DNA of 64,000 nucleotides from contig NZ_JADBHF010000001.1 in the NCBI RefSeq assembly GCF_017808105.1, forward strand, positions 124,001-188,000, read 5' to 3'. A model generated the notes under the pieces. That model saw only the letters and a program-made list of their open reading frames with translations, searched no databases and was not told the DNA's origin. This DNA is from Brevibacterium renqingii (GTDB lineage Bacteria > Actinomycetota > Actinomycetes > Actinomycetales > Brevibacteriaceae). The position numbers and the translations under genes were made by a program. This document shows positions 53,294 to 61,332 of this stretch, piece after piece (positions within the stretch are counted from its first letter, which is position 1; every line of letters begins with the position of its first letter).

Positions 53294-54976
53294 TCAGGTG
53301 GTCTCGTCGGCGGCCGGCGGCATGGTCGCAGGATCGATGAGGACGTGGATGAGCGCAGGTCCGTCCGCGGTCAGCGCGCGCTCGAGCGCGGGAGCGAAGT
53401 CCTCGGTCGCTTCGACGCGCTCGCCGTGGCCGGACATGCCTGCCCCGTCCTGTCCGTTGAACGCCCTCATCCAAGAGGCGAAGTCCGGATTGACCATCCG
53501 CGTGCCCGAAGGCCTGCCCGGATAGTGGTTCTCCTGATGGGACACGATCGTGCCGTACACGCCGTTGTCGATGACGATGATGAGCGGGGTCGCGCCATGG
53601 GCGAAGGCCGTGGCGATCTCCTGCCCATTCATGAGGAAGTCCCCGTCGCCGCAGATCGCGACAGCGCGCCGGTCCGGGAACGTCAGGGACGCTGCGACCG
53701 TACCTGGAACGGCGAGTCCCATGGCTCCGTTGCGGGCCCCGACGAGGCTAGTCGGCCGCTGGTGGCGGATGAAACGGTGCCCCCAGATCGTCGCATTTCC
53801 CGCACCATAGGTCAGTATCGCCTCGCCGCCGAGGCGGTCGTCGAGGATCCCGAACGCCACACCGAGGTCGACCCCGGTTCGGGTGTGCTCGGCCGGCGGC
53901 TGCGCCTCGGCGTCGGGGCGGTGAGCGGCGAACCGAGCCTGTGCGGCAACGCGCTCCTCCATCCATCCGTCTGAGCGCCCGCCACGCAGCACATCGGCAT
54001 TGAGACTGGTCAGCGCCTCGGTGAAGGTGCGCGGTGAGGCGAGGATGTGCTGGTCGATGCGCCCGGCGTGCTGGGTGGCCTCGGTATCGAGGGAGACGAG
54101 CACGGTCTCGGCGTCGAAGCCGATGCTGTAGCCGTCACTTGCCACATCGGAGCGGGTGCAGCCGACGAAGACGAGCAGGTCCGCCTCGGCGAATCCCCGG
54201 GCGACGGCATCGGCCCGACCGTAGCCGAGCCACCCGGCCCAGGCGCGCGAGCCATGGGGGACGGCGTCATAGGCGCGCCAATCGCAGAGGACCGGGACCC
54301 CGACCGAGGCGGCGAAGCGAGCGAGATCCGCCCCGCACCCGGTCTGCCAGCCGTCGCCGCCGAGGACGAACGCGGGGCGTGAGGCGTCGGCGATGCGGGC
54401 GGTCAGCGATTCGAGCTCAGCGGAGGCAGGAATCGGTGGGGCCGCCTCGGCGATCCTCGGGGTGGGCGCCTCGGTGAGGCGGACGAGGACGTCCTCGGGC
54501 AAACCGACGACGACGGGCCCGGGCCTCCCGGCCGCGGCGATGCGCAGGGCTTCGGCGGTGAGCTCGCCGGCACGGTGCTCGTCGTCGATGGTGATCACGC
54601 GTTTCGCGGTCGAGGAGAACCACTCGGGCAGGCTGAATTCCTGGAAGGATCCGCGCTCGCGGTCCGCGGTCGGGACGAGGCCGACGAAGAGGACGAGCGC
54701 GGTCGCGTCCTGCCAAGCGGTGTGGATGGAGATCATCGCGTTCGCGGCCCCCGGACCGCGCGTGACCATGGCGATGCCCGGACGTCCGGTCAGCCGGGAT
54801 TCGGCCAGGGCCATGAACCCGGCGCCGCCCTCCTGCCGGCAGACGACGGTCTCGATGGGGGAGTCGTAGAGGCCGTCGAGGACGTCGAGGTAGCTCTCGC
54901 CGGGCACCGCATAGACGCGTTCGATGCCTGCGCTGTCCAGGGTGTCGACGATGAGATGACCGGCGGAACGCGGCAT
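53294..54976 (-). CDS. Thiamine-diphosphate-dependent enzyme (acetolactate-synthase-like)
   Basis: 560 residues. N-terminal PYR domain with the catalytic Glu in CRQEGGAGFMALAESR (Glu49). The central domain starts near RIADASRPAFVLGGDGW. The PP domain carries the TPP-binding motif GDGDFLMNGQEIATAFAHGATPLIIVIDN. This is the ALS/benzoylformate-decarboxylase superfamily; the retained Glu argues against glyoxylate carboligase, which lacks it. Flanked by an MHS transporter and an M20 hydrolase, so it acts on a catabolic keto-acid-type substrate. ATG has AAGGAC upstream. Confidence 0.85.
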   Translation of the reverse strand: MPRSAGHLIVDTLDSAGIERVYAVPGESYLDVLDGLYDSPIETVVCRQEGGAGFMALAESRLTGRPGIAMVTRGPGAANAMISIHTAWQDATALVLFVGLVPTADRERGSFQEFSLPEWFSSTAKRVITIDDEHRAGELTAEALRIAAAGRPGPVVVGLPEDVLVRLTEAPTPRIAEAAPPIPASAELESLTARIADASRPAFVLGGDGWQTGCGADLARFAASVGVPVLCDWRAYDAVPHGSRAWAGWLGYGRADAVARGFAEADLLVFVGCTRSDVASDGYSIGFDAETVLVSLDTEATQHAGRIDQHILASPRTFTEALTSLNADVLRGGRSDGWMEERVAAQARFAAHRPDAEAQPPAEHTRTGVDLGVAFGILDDRLGGEAILTYGAGNATIWGHRFIRHQRPTSLVGARNGAMGLAVPGTVAASLTFPDRRAVAICGDGDFLMNGQEIATAFAHGATPLIIVIDNGVYGTIVSHQENHYPGRPSGTRMVNPDFASWMRAFNGQDGAGMSGHGERVEATEDFAPALERALTADGPALIHVLIDPATMPPAADETT

Positions 54977-55049
54977 GGCGAGGTGTCCTTTCGACGAACG
55001 GGGAGTGTGGAGCTGCCCGCAGAACGGTGCGCGGGCGGGCGAGATCGCC

Positions 55050-56381
55050 TCAGTGCTTGAAGCCGGGAAGGTCGACGCTCAGGCGCGGGGCGACGTAGCC
55101 GGCGAAGGCCGTGAACAGGGACAGGAAGACGAGCATCGCGGCGGCCGGCCACCAGTGATCACCGGCGGAGGCGACGAAGCCGGTGGCCAGCAGCGGAATG
55201 AAGCCCGAGAGCATACCCGCCGCATTCTGCGCCATGCCCACTCCCGTGTAACGCGTGGTGGCAGGGAACAGGCCGGTGAGCACGGTGCCCGAGGCCGCGT
55301 AGGGCAGGGACAGGGTGCTCACCGCCAGGGTCATGGCGATGACGACGAGGACCGGCTGTCCGGATTCGAACATGAAGAAGGCCGGAACGGCCACCACCGC
55401 CGAGGCGACTCCGCCCCAGAGGATGACCTTCGACGCCCCGTACTTCGTCCCCAGGGCGCCGCCCCAGATGAGGGCGCCGATCTCGACGGCCGCGGCGACC
55501 ATGCTGCCCAGGAGCAGGAGCGAATCGTCGTAGCCGAGGATGTTGACGCCGTACCAGACGCAGAAGGCAGTGACGAGGTAGAAGCCGCCGACGCCGAGCA
55601 GAGCTGCGGCCATGCCGATGATGATCTGCTTCCAGGAGTCGGTGAAGGTCGTGCGGATCGGGCTCTTCTCGACCTCACCGGACTCCTCGAGCTGTCGGAA
55701 GACCGGGGACTCCTCGAGGCGGGCCCGCAGGTAGATGGCGAGGATGAGCAGCGGGAAGGCGGCGAGGAACGGGATCCTCCAGCCGAAGGAGTCGAAGCTG
55801 TCCTGTGAGAAGACCAGGCTCATGACGAAGAAGCCGCCGGAGGACAGGATCGTGCCGATGGGCGAGCCGATCTGCGGGATCGCCGCGTAGCGGGCGCGCA
55901 GGTGGAGCGGGGCGTTCTCGACGACGAGCGTCATCGCTCCCGACCACTCGCCGCCGACGAAGAGGCCCTGGAGGATGCGCAGGAGCACGAGCAGCGCGGG
56001 GGCGGCGAAGCCGATCGCTGCGTAGGTCGGCAGCAGACCGATGAGGCCGGTGACGATGCCGATGCCGATGATCGTGATGAGCAGGACCTTGCGGCGCCCG
56101 AGCTTGTCGCCCATGCGCCCGAAGATGAGCCCGCCGATCGGGCGTGCGGCCAGCCCGACGCCGAAGGTGGCGAAGGACGCCAGCGCCGCCGCGGTGGCGT
56201 TTTCGCTGGTGAAGTACTGAACGTTGAAGATCAGCGCGGCCGCGGCGCTGAACAGGAAGAAGTCGTACCACTCGAGGGCGGTGCCGATCAGCGCTCCGGC
56301 GGCTACTTTGTTCGCGTCCTTGACGCTCAGCTCTGTGGTGGCACTGAACTCGGCGGATGCCGTGGTGTTCTGCTCGCTCAT
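55050..56381 (-). CDS. MFS transporter, metabolite:H+ symporter (MHS) family
   Basis: 443 residues from ATG 56381 (GGAGAGAACC upstream). Twelve hydrophobic helices. MHS signature: NKVAAGALIGTALEWYDFFLFSAAAALIF, GGLIFGRMGDKLGRRKVLL, and RILQGLFVGGEWSGAMTLVVENAP. Family members import citrate, shikimate, alpha-ketoglutarate or betaine-like acids with protons. It heads the TPP enzyme-M20 operon and would bring in their substrate. Confidence 0.9.
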   Translation of the reverse strand: MSEQNTTASAEFSATTELSVKDANKVAAGALIGTALEWYDFFLFSAAAALIFNVQYFTSENATAAALASFATFGVGLAARPIGGLIFGRMGDKLGRRKVLLITIIGIGIVTGLIGLLPTYAAIGFAAPALLVLLRILQGLFVGGEWSGAMTLVVENAPLHLRARYAAIPQIGSPIGTILSSGGFFVMSLVFSQDSFDSFGWRIPFLAAFPLLILAIYLRARLEESPVFRQLEESGEVEKSPIRTTFTDSWKQIIIGMAAALLGVGGFYLVTAFCVWYGVNILGYDDSLLLLGSMVAAAVEIGALIWGGALGTKYGASKVILWGGVASAVVAVPAFFMFESGQPVLVVIAMTLAVSTLSLPYAASGTVLTGLFPATTRYTGVGMAQNAAGMLSGFIPLLATGFVASAGDHWWPAAAMLVFLSLFTAFAGYVAPRLSVDLPGFKH

Positions 56382-56543
56382 GGTTCTCTCCGTCGAGGCC
56401 GGGGATCCGGGCTGCTCGTGCAGGTCGGATCCGTCTGCGGATGGTGCTTCGGCCGATGTTGCATTCGACCGGCAGGTATCGACCCTACAGAGTGGCACAT
56501 GGCCGGATCCAGGCGCATTTGTCGCCGAAAAGCGGACTCTTCT

Positions 56544-56563
56544 TGTGCGAATGCACATAATCT
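56544..56563 (+). promoter_or_regulatory. Inverted repeat and -10 hexamer in the MHS/PucR divergent gap
   Basis: TGTGC (56544-56548) and GCACA (56553-56557) form an inverted repeat over four bases; TAATCT (56558-56563) directly follows as a -10, 7 bases before GTG 56571. This is a natural autoregulatory site for the divergent PucR-type gene (inference). Confidence 0.45.
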
Positions 56564-56573
56564 AGAGGATGTG

Positions 56574-57755
56574 ATGGATGAACAGGATCGTTTCGCGGGC
56601 ACACGACAGCTGCGGGACCGCCCGGTGCCCGGAGACGAGCGACGGTGGCTCGAACTCCTCGACGCCCTCGACCTCGATGAGCTGACCGACCGGTTCATGA
56701 CCCGTGTCGTCACGGTCTCGGGATACGATCCCGCACCGATTCCGGTCTCCGAGCTGCGGCGCACCGGTCGGCAGTCCTTCTCCACTCTCATCGACGGACT
56801 GCGCGCTGGCGGCTTCGACGGGCCGGTGACAGTCTCGACCGAGGTCGGGGTCTCCCGGGCGCGGGCAGGAATCCCGCTCGAGGCGCTCATGACAGCGATC
56901 CGCCACGATTTCAATGTGCTCTGGGAAGTGCTCACCCGAGTGGCGAACCAGGAGGATGCGGAGCTCGTCATCAGGCATACCGGAATCGTGCTCTCCACCG
57001 TCGACGAATACGTCTCGCAGGTGCAGCAGGCCTATACTGCGGAGCTGCAGCGGATGCGCGCCGAGGAGTCGTCGGTGCGCGCGGGCCTCATCGCCAGCCT
57101 GTTCCAGGACCCCGACCCGACCGACGAGCGTCTGGTCACGATCGCCTCCGGTCTCGGTCTCCACGTCGACTCGCCGCTGCTGGTCGTCGCGGCCGCCGGA
57201 GACGATGTGCGGGCGCTGCGTGTGCTCATCTCCGACCATGTCCGCGCGGGTGGGACGATGTTCACGCACCACCTCGGCGAGGTCCTCATCGCCTTCACCC
57301 GGATCCACGAGCCTCCGGGGCACCGTGAAGAGGCGCTCGAGCGCGGGATCGCCGAGGCGCGGGTGGGCTGTGTGTGCTCGCCCGGGGTCGGCTCCCTGCG
57401 GCGTTCGGCGCTGACGGCCCGAGATCTGGCGGAGGTCATCGAGGACGATGAGAGCTCGGCGATGACCTGGCGTCGCGGATGGGCGCGGCTTGCCGCCCGC
57501 TCTCTCAATGCCGCGGGCAATCCGATCCTCGCCGATGTCGAGGCCGCGCTCGCCGGCTGCGGCAGGGTCGAACGCGAACGCCTGGTGGAAGCCGTGCGGG
57601 CCTACCTGCACTCGGGCAGCATCGGCGCGAGCGCCGCCGAGCTGTTCTGCCATCGCAACACCGTGGCGAATCGTCTGCGTCGGTTCGCCGACCTCACCGG
57701 CCTGGATCCGACGGTCCCCGCCGAGGCTGCGCGCTTGGTCGTCGGTTGGGCGTGA
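56574..57755 (+). CDS. PucR/CdaR-type transcriptional regulator
   Basis: 393 residues from ATG 56574 (GTG 56571 also possible). The C-terminal PucR helix-turn-helix is clear: ERLVEAVRAYLHSGSIGASAAELFCHRNTVANRLRRFADLTGLD. The N-terminal sensory part is helical and of unknown ligand. Regulators of this class switch on catabolic genes for purines or sugar acids. It is divergent from the MHS-TPP-M20 operon, which it probably controls. Confidence 0.87.
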   Translation: MDEQDRFAGTRQLRDRPVPGDERRWLELLDALDLDELTDRFMTRVVTVSGYDPAPIPVSELRRTGRQSFSTLIDGLRAGGFDGPVTVSTEVGVSRARAGIPLEALMTAIRHDFNVLWEVLTRVANQEDAELVIRHTGIVLSTVDEYVSQVQQAYTAELQRMRAEESSVRAGLIASLFQDPDPTDERLVTIASGLGLHVDSPLLVVAAAGDDVRALRVLISDHVRAGGTMFTHHLGEVLIAFTRIHEPPGHREEALERGIAEARVGCVCSPGVGSLRRSALTARDLAEVIEDDESSAMTWRRGWARLAARSLNAAGNPILADVEAALAGCGRVERERLVEAVRAYLHSGSIGASAAELFCHRNTVANRLRRFADLTGLDPTVPAEAARLVVGWA

Positions 57756-57768
57756 GGGGCCCGCCGAT

Positions 57769-57795
57769 GCCTCGTGCGCCTCGTGCGCCTCGTGC
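57769..57795 (+). repeat. Short tandem repeat
   Basis: Three exact tandem copies of the 9-base unit GCCTCGTGC, followed by degenerate copies to about 57823, between the PucR and MFS genes (gap 57756-57965). No function is visible; such repeats vary in number. Confidence 0.7.
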
Positions 57796-57965
57796 GTCGT
57801 GCTTCGGTGCCTCGTGCGTCGCGCCCCTGCTCCGACAACTGCGGCCCGTCCCGGTATTCGGTACTCTGCGGCGGAACTCTAGGCCGCACGCCTGCGCTGA
57901 CGTAATGTGTTCCCGTAGCGCGTCGGCTGCCACCGCCGTGGCCCGTCCAGATCGAAGGAGATCAC

Positions 57966-59333
57966 ATGTCGTCCGAGGTAAGCCCGTCCACGAGCGGACA
58001 GACACCAGCCGATTCGACGCTGGAGAAGCGGACACTGCGCAAGGTTCTCATCCGTCTCATCCCGTTCATCATCGCGATGTACTTCATCAACTACCTCGAC
58101 CGCACGAATCTCGGCATCGCCGGGCCCGGCGGAATGAATGAGGATCTGGCGATCAACGCGACCCAGTTCGGGTTCGCCGCCGGCGTGTTCTTCTTCGGCT
58201 ACCTCATCCTCGAGGTGCCCTCGAACCTCGCGCTGCACAAGTTCGGGGCACGCATCTGGCTCGCCCGCATCCTCATCAGCTGGGGCGTCGTCGCGGCCGC
58301 GATGGCCTTCGTGCCGAACCACGGCTGGCTCTACGTGCTGCGGTTCCTCCTCGGCATCGCCGAGGCGGGCTTCTTCCCCGGCATCATCCTCTACCTCACC
58401 TACTGGTTCCCGACCTCCATGCGCGCTCGCGCCACCGCACTGTTCATGCTCGCGATCCCGCTCTCGAGCGTCGTCGGCACACCTTTATCGTCCTGGCTGA
58501 TCTCGAGCGGGAACACGATCTTCGAGAACTTCGCCGGCTGGCGATTCATGTTCATCATCGAAGGCGTGCCCGCGATCCTGCTCGGCATCATGTGCATCGT
58601 CTACCTCACCGACCACCCCCGCGACGCGAAGTGGCTGAGCGCCGAGGAGCGCGAATGGCTGCAGGCCACGATGGACGCCGAGGAGAAGGGCAAGGCCGAG
58701 ACCTTCCACTACCCGGTTCGACGCTCTCTGCTGCAGCCGCGCGTGTGGGCTCTGTCGTTCGTCTACTTCGGCATGGTCTACGGCCTCTACGCCATGAGCT
58801 TCTTCCTGCCGACGATCATCTCCGGATTCCAGAAGACCTTCGGCGTCGAATACTCGATCGTCGAGATCGGTTTCATCACGGCAATCCCGTATGTCTTCGG
58901 TGCGCTCGCCATGTACTTCTGGTCCCGGCACGGCGACCGCACAGGCGAACGCGTCTGGCATGTGGCGGTCCCCCTGTTCATCGGAGGTGTGACGATCCCG
59001 ATCGCGCTCTATCTCAGTTCGCCGTTCACCACGATGATCGCGGTGACCATCACCTGCATGGCGATCTGCGCGGCCCTGCCGACTTTCTGGCCGCTGCCTC
59101 AGACCTTTCTCGCAGGCGCCGGAGCCGCTGCGGGCCTCGCCCTCATCAACTCCCTGGGCAACTCGGCCGGGTTCTTCGCCCCCTACATCACGGGCTGGCT
59201 CGCCGACCTCACGGGGACCCAGAACGCGGGCATGTGGGTCGTCGGTGCGGCCATGGTGGCCGCCGGCATCGTGACCCTCGTCCTCAGGGCCGCACCGGCC
59301 CCCGATAACCTGGAGCCGACGCTGAAACAGTGA
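57966..59333 (+). CDS. MFS transporter, anion:cation symporter (ACS) family
   Basis: 455 residues, about 12 helices. ACS family opening RLIPFIIAMYFINYLDRTNLGIAG, then VFFFGYLILEVPSNLALHKFGARIWLARILISWG and RFLLGIAEAGFFPGIILYLTYWFP. Family members import glucarate, phthalate, tartrate or similar acids. AAGGAGATCAC precedes the ATG. Directly followed by an FAD-dependent hydroxyacid oxidase, so a hydroxyacid is the likely cargo. Confidence 0.9.
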   Translation: MSSEVSPSTSGQTPADSTLEKRTLRKVLIRLIPFIIAMYFINYLDRTNLGIAGPGGMNEDLAINATQFGFAAGVFFFGYLILEVPSNLALHKFGARIWLARILISWGVVAAAMAFVPNHGWLYVLRFLLGIAEAGFFPGIILYLTYWFPTSMRARATALFMLAIPLSSVVGTPLSSWLISSGNTIFENFAGWRFMFIIEGVPAILLGIMCIVYLTDHPRDAKWLSAEEREWLQATMDAEEKGKAETFHYPVRRSLLQPRVWALSFVYFGMVYGLYAMSFFLPTIISGFQKTFGVEYSIVEIGFITAIPYVFGALAMYFWSRHGDRTGERVWHVAVPLFIGGVTIPIALYLSSPFTTMIAVTITCMAICAALPTFWPLPQTFLAGAGAAAGLALINSLGNSAGFFAPYITGWLADLTGTQNAGMWVVGAAMVAAGIVTLVLRAAPAPDNLEPTLKQ

Positions 59334-59379
59334 CCCCGTGCCGGTCCCACCTGCGTCGTCGTCGATCCGAGGAGCAGCA

Positions 59380-60906
59380 TTGTCGAACACGCCGTCCGCC
59401 GCAACGGAACCAACCGGTCTCGATCCGGCAGGATCTTCCTCGTCGGCATCCTCCGCGCCGGAGTCGTCCTCCAGTGCGCGCCCCACCGGTGCGCGGGTCT
59501 TCCCCGTCCTCGACCCGGCGGCGCTCGACGACCTCGGCTCGCGGCTGAGTCCGGGTGCGCTGACGACGGATCCCGACGTCATCGATGCCCATTCGAGCGA
59601 CGAAGCCCTCTTCTGCCCACGTGAGGGCGCGATCGCCCTGGTCAGGGCGACCTCGGCGAAGGACGTCCAGGAGGTCATGCGCTTCGCCACCGAACATCGG
59701 GTGCCCGTCGTCCCGCAGGGGGCGCGGTCGGGGATCTCGGGCGGGGCGAACGCCTCACCTGGGGCGATCCTGCTCAACGTGTCGAAGATGACCGAGGTGG
59801 TGAGGGTCAACGAGGCCGAGCGCCTCGTCACAGTCCAACCCGGCATCATCAACCAGGACCTCAAGAATCACCTGGCGCCGTACGGACTCTCATACCCACC
59901 GGACCCGGGTTCGGTGGCGCTGTCATCGATCGGCGGGAACATCGCCACCAACGCGGGCGGACTGTGCTGCGTCAAATACGGTGTGACCAGGGACTATGTT
60001 CGGTCGCTGACGGTGGTTCTCGCCGATGGGACGATGACCACGCTCGGTCCGGAGACCGCGAAGGGTGTGGCCGGCCTCGATATGCGACACCTCTTCATCG
60101 GCTCCGAAGGCACCCTCGGCATCGTCGTCGAAGCGACGCTGCGCCTCATCCCCGCCCTGCCCGATCCCTTCACCGCGATCGCGACCTTCCCCGACGAACG
60201 CAGCGGTCTGCAGACCGTTGCGGACTTCATGGCCGGCGGAGGTGTGCCGAGCCTGCTCGAATTCCTCGACGGCTCGAGCCTGCGCATGCTCAACGACTTC
60301 GGCGACTTCGGCCTCGACGCCGAGGCCGGAGCGATGCTCATCATGCAGGTCGATCACACTCCCGCCGAATCGGAGGCCGCGATGGGGACCTTCGCCGAGG
60401 TGGCCGAGCGCTGCGGTGCCCTCGACGTCGCGTACTCCGACGATCCGACCGACTCCGCGGCACTCATCACCGCACGGCGAATGATCCAGCCGGCCTACGA
60501 GAAGTTCGCGACGGCCCATGGGGGAGGGCAGCTGCTCGACGATGTGTGCCTGCCGCGCACGGCCGTGCCCGAATTCTGCGACCGGCTGGGTGCGCTGCGG
60601 GAATCCTCCGGACTGGAGATTGCGCTGGTGGCGCATGCCGGCGACGGGAACATGCACCCCTCGGTGTTCTTCGACGCCGAGGATGAGACCGCGACGGCGA
60701 CGGCGCAGGAGGTCTTCGAAGAGATCATGCGCATCGGCATCGAGCTCGGCGGGACGATCACCGGAGAGCACGGGGTCGGCTACCTCAAGCGCGCCTGGCT
60801 GCCGAACGAGCTGGACGAGGGCTCCCGGAGGATTCAGTCGGCCGTGAAGAATGCTCTCGACCCCCTGGGCATCCTCAATCCCGGCAAGATGCTCGCGGAC
60901 GTCTGA
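59380..60906 (+). CDS. FAD-binding oxidase, GlcD/D-lactate dehydrogenase type
   Basis: 508 residues from TTG 59380, chosen because GAGGAG lies 5 bases upstream; GTG at 59338 would add 14 residues. The FAD (PCMH) domain: VPVVPQGARSGISGGANAS, YPPDPGSVALSSIGGNIATNAGG, GSEGTLGIVVEATLRL. C-terminal half has HAGDGNMHPSVFFDA and ITGEHGVGYLKRAWL. Such enzymes oxidise glycolate, D-lactate or other 2-hydroxyacids. An unusual Ser/Ala-rich disordered N-terminus of about 40 residues precedes the fold. Operon partner of the upstream transporter. Confidence 0.88.
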   Translation: MSNTPSAATEPTGLDPAGSSSSASSAPESSSSARPTGARVFPVLDPAALDDLGSRLSPGALTTDPDVIDAHSSDEALFCPREGAIALVRATSAKDVQEVMRFATEHRVPVVPQGARSGISGGANASPGAILLNVSKMTEVVRVNEAERLVTVQPGIINQDLKNHLAPYGLSYPPDPGSVALSSIGGNIATNAGGLCCVKYGVTRDYVRSLTVVLADGTMTTLGPETAKGVAGLDMRHLFIGSEGTLGIVVEATLRLIPALPDPFTAIATFPDERSGLQTVADFMAGGGVPSLLEFLDGSSLRMLNDFGDFGLDAEAGAMLIMQVDHTPAESEAAMGTFAEVAERCGALDVAYSDDPTDSAALITARRMIQPAYEKFATAHGGGQLLDDVCLPRTAVPEFCDRLGALRESSGLEIALVAHAGDGNMHPSVFFDAEDETATATAQEVFEEIMRIGIELGGTITGEHGVGYLKRAWLPNELDEGSRRIQSAVKNALDPLGILNPGKMLADV

Positions 60907-61020
60907 GCGCTCAGACCTCAGTTCTGCGCTGTCGTCGCTGCTCCGCCGAATACGAGCTGCCGGCGGCTGATTTCCTGAACGCGGTCTGCCTGCGGCTGAT
61001 TGCGCTTTCCTGCACCAGCG

Positions 61021-61088
61021 GGCGCAGGCGCATGTCGGGCCTGCGCCGCCGATTAGGACCTGCGTTGCTGATTAGAACCTGCGTTGCC
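61021..61088 (+). repeat. Hairpin and tandem repeat in the gap after the oxidase gene
   Basis: GGCGCAGGC (61021-61029) pairs with GCCTGCGCC (61039-61047), possibly a weak terminator. Directly after it GATTAG-ACCTGCGTTGC-type 19-base units stand in tandem (61051-61069 and 61070-61088, two mismatches). The remaining gap to 61332 is AT-rich from about 61190 on and probably holds the HNH gene promoter; no gene is seen. Confidence 0.55.
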
Positions 61089-61332
61089 GCTGATCCGGGT
61101 GGGGCCGTCGCCGTCGATCCGAGTGACGCGGCCGCCGATCCGAGCGCGGGACCGAGCTGGTCGCGTTCTCGTGTCAGTGCCGACTGGTTGACTGAATACA
61201 GACAAGAGGCCCACTGAATTCGTATGAGACATGCTCTTAGAATTGAATAAGAATCGAACAGACATTGCGCTAGTTTTGATTCATGTGTACACTGAGTAAA
61301 AGCTCCTTCATTGACGAAGGGAACGCGGGGCG

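Noticed and set aside
53294-54976. Glyoxylate carboligase for the TPP enzyme, tempting next to an allantoate-type hydrolase and PucR regulator
   Set aside because: Glyoxylate carboligase lacks the catalytic Glu; here it is present (Glu49).
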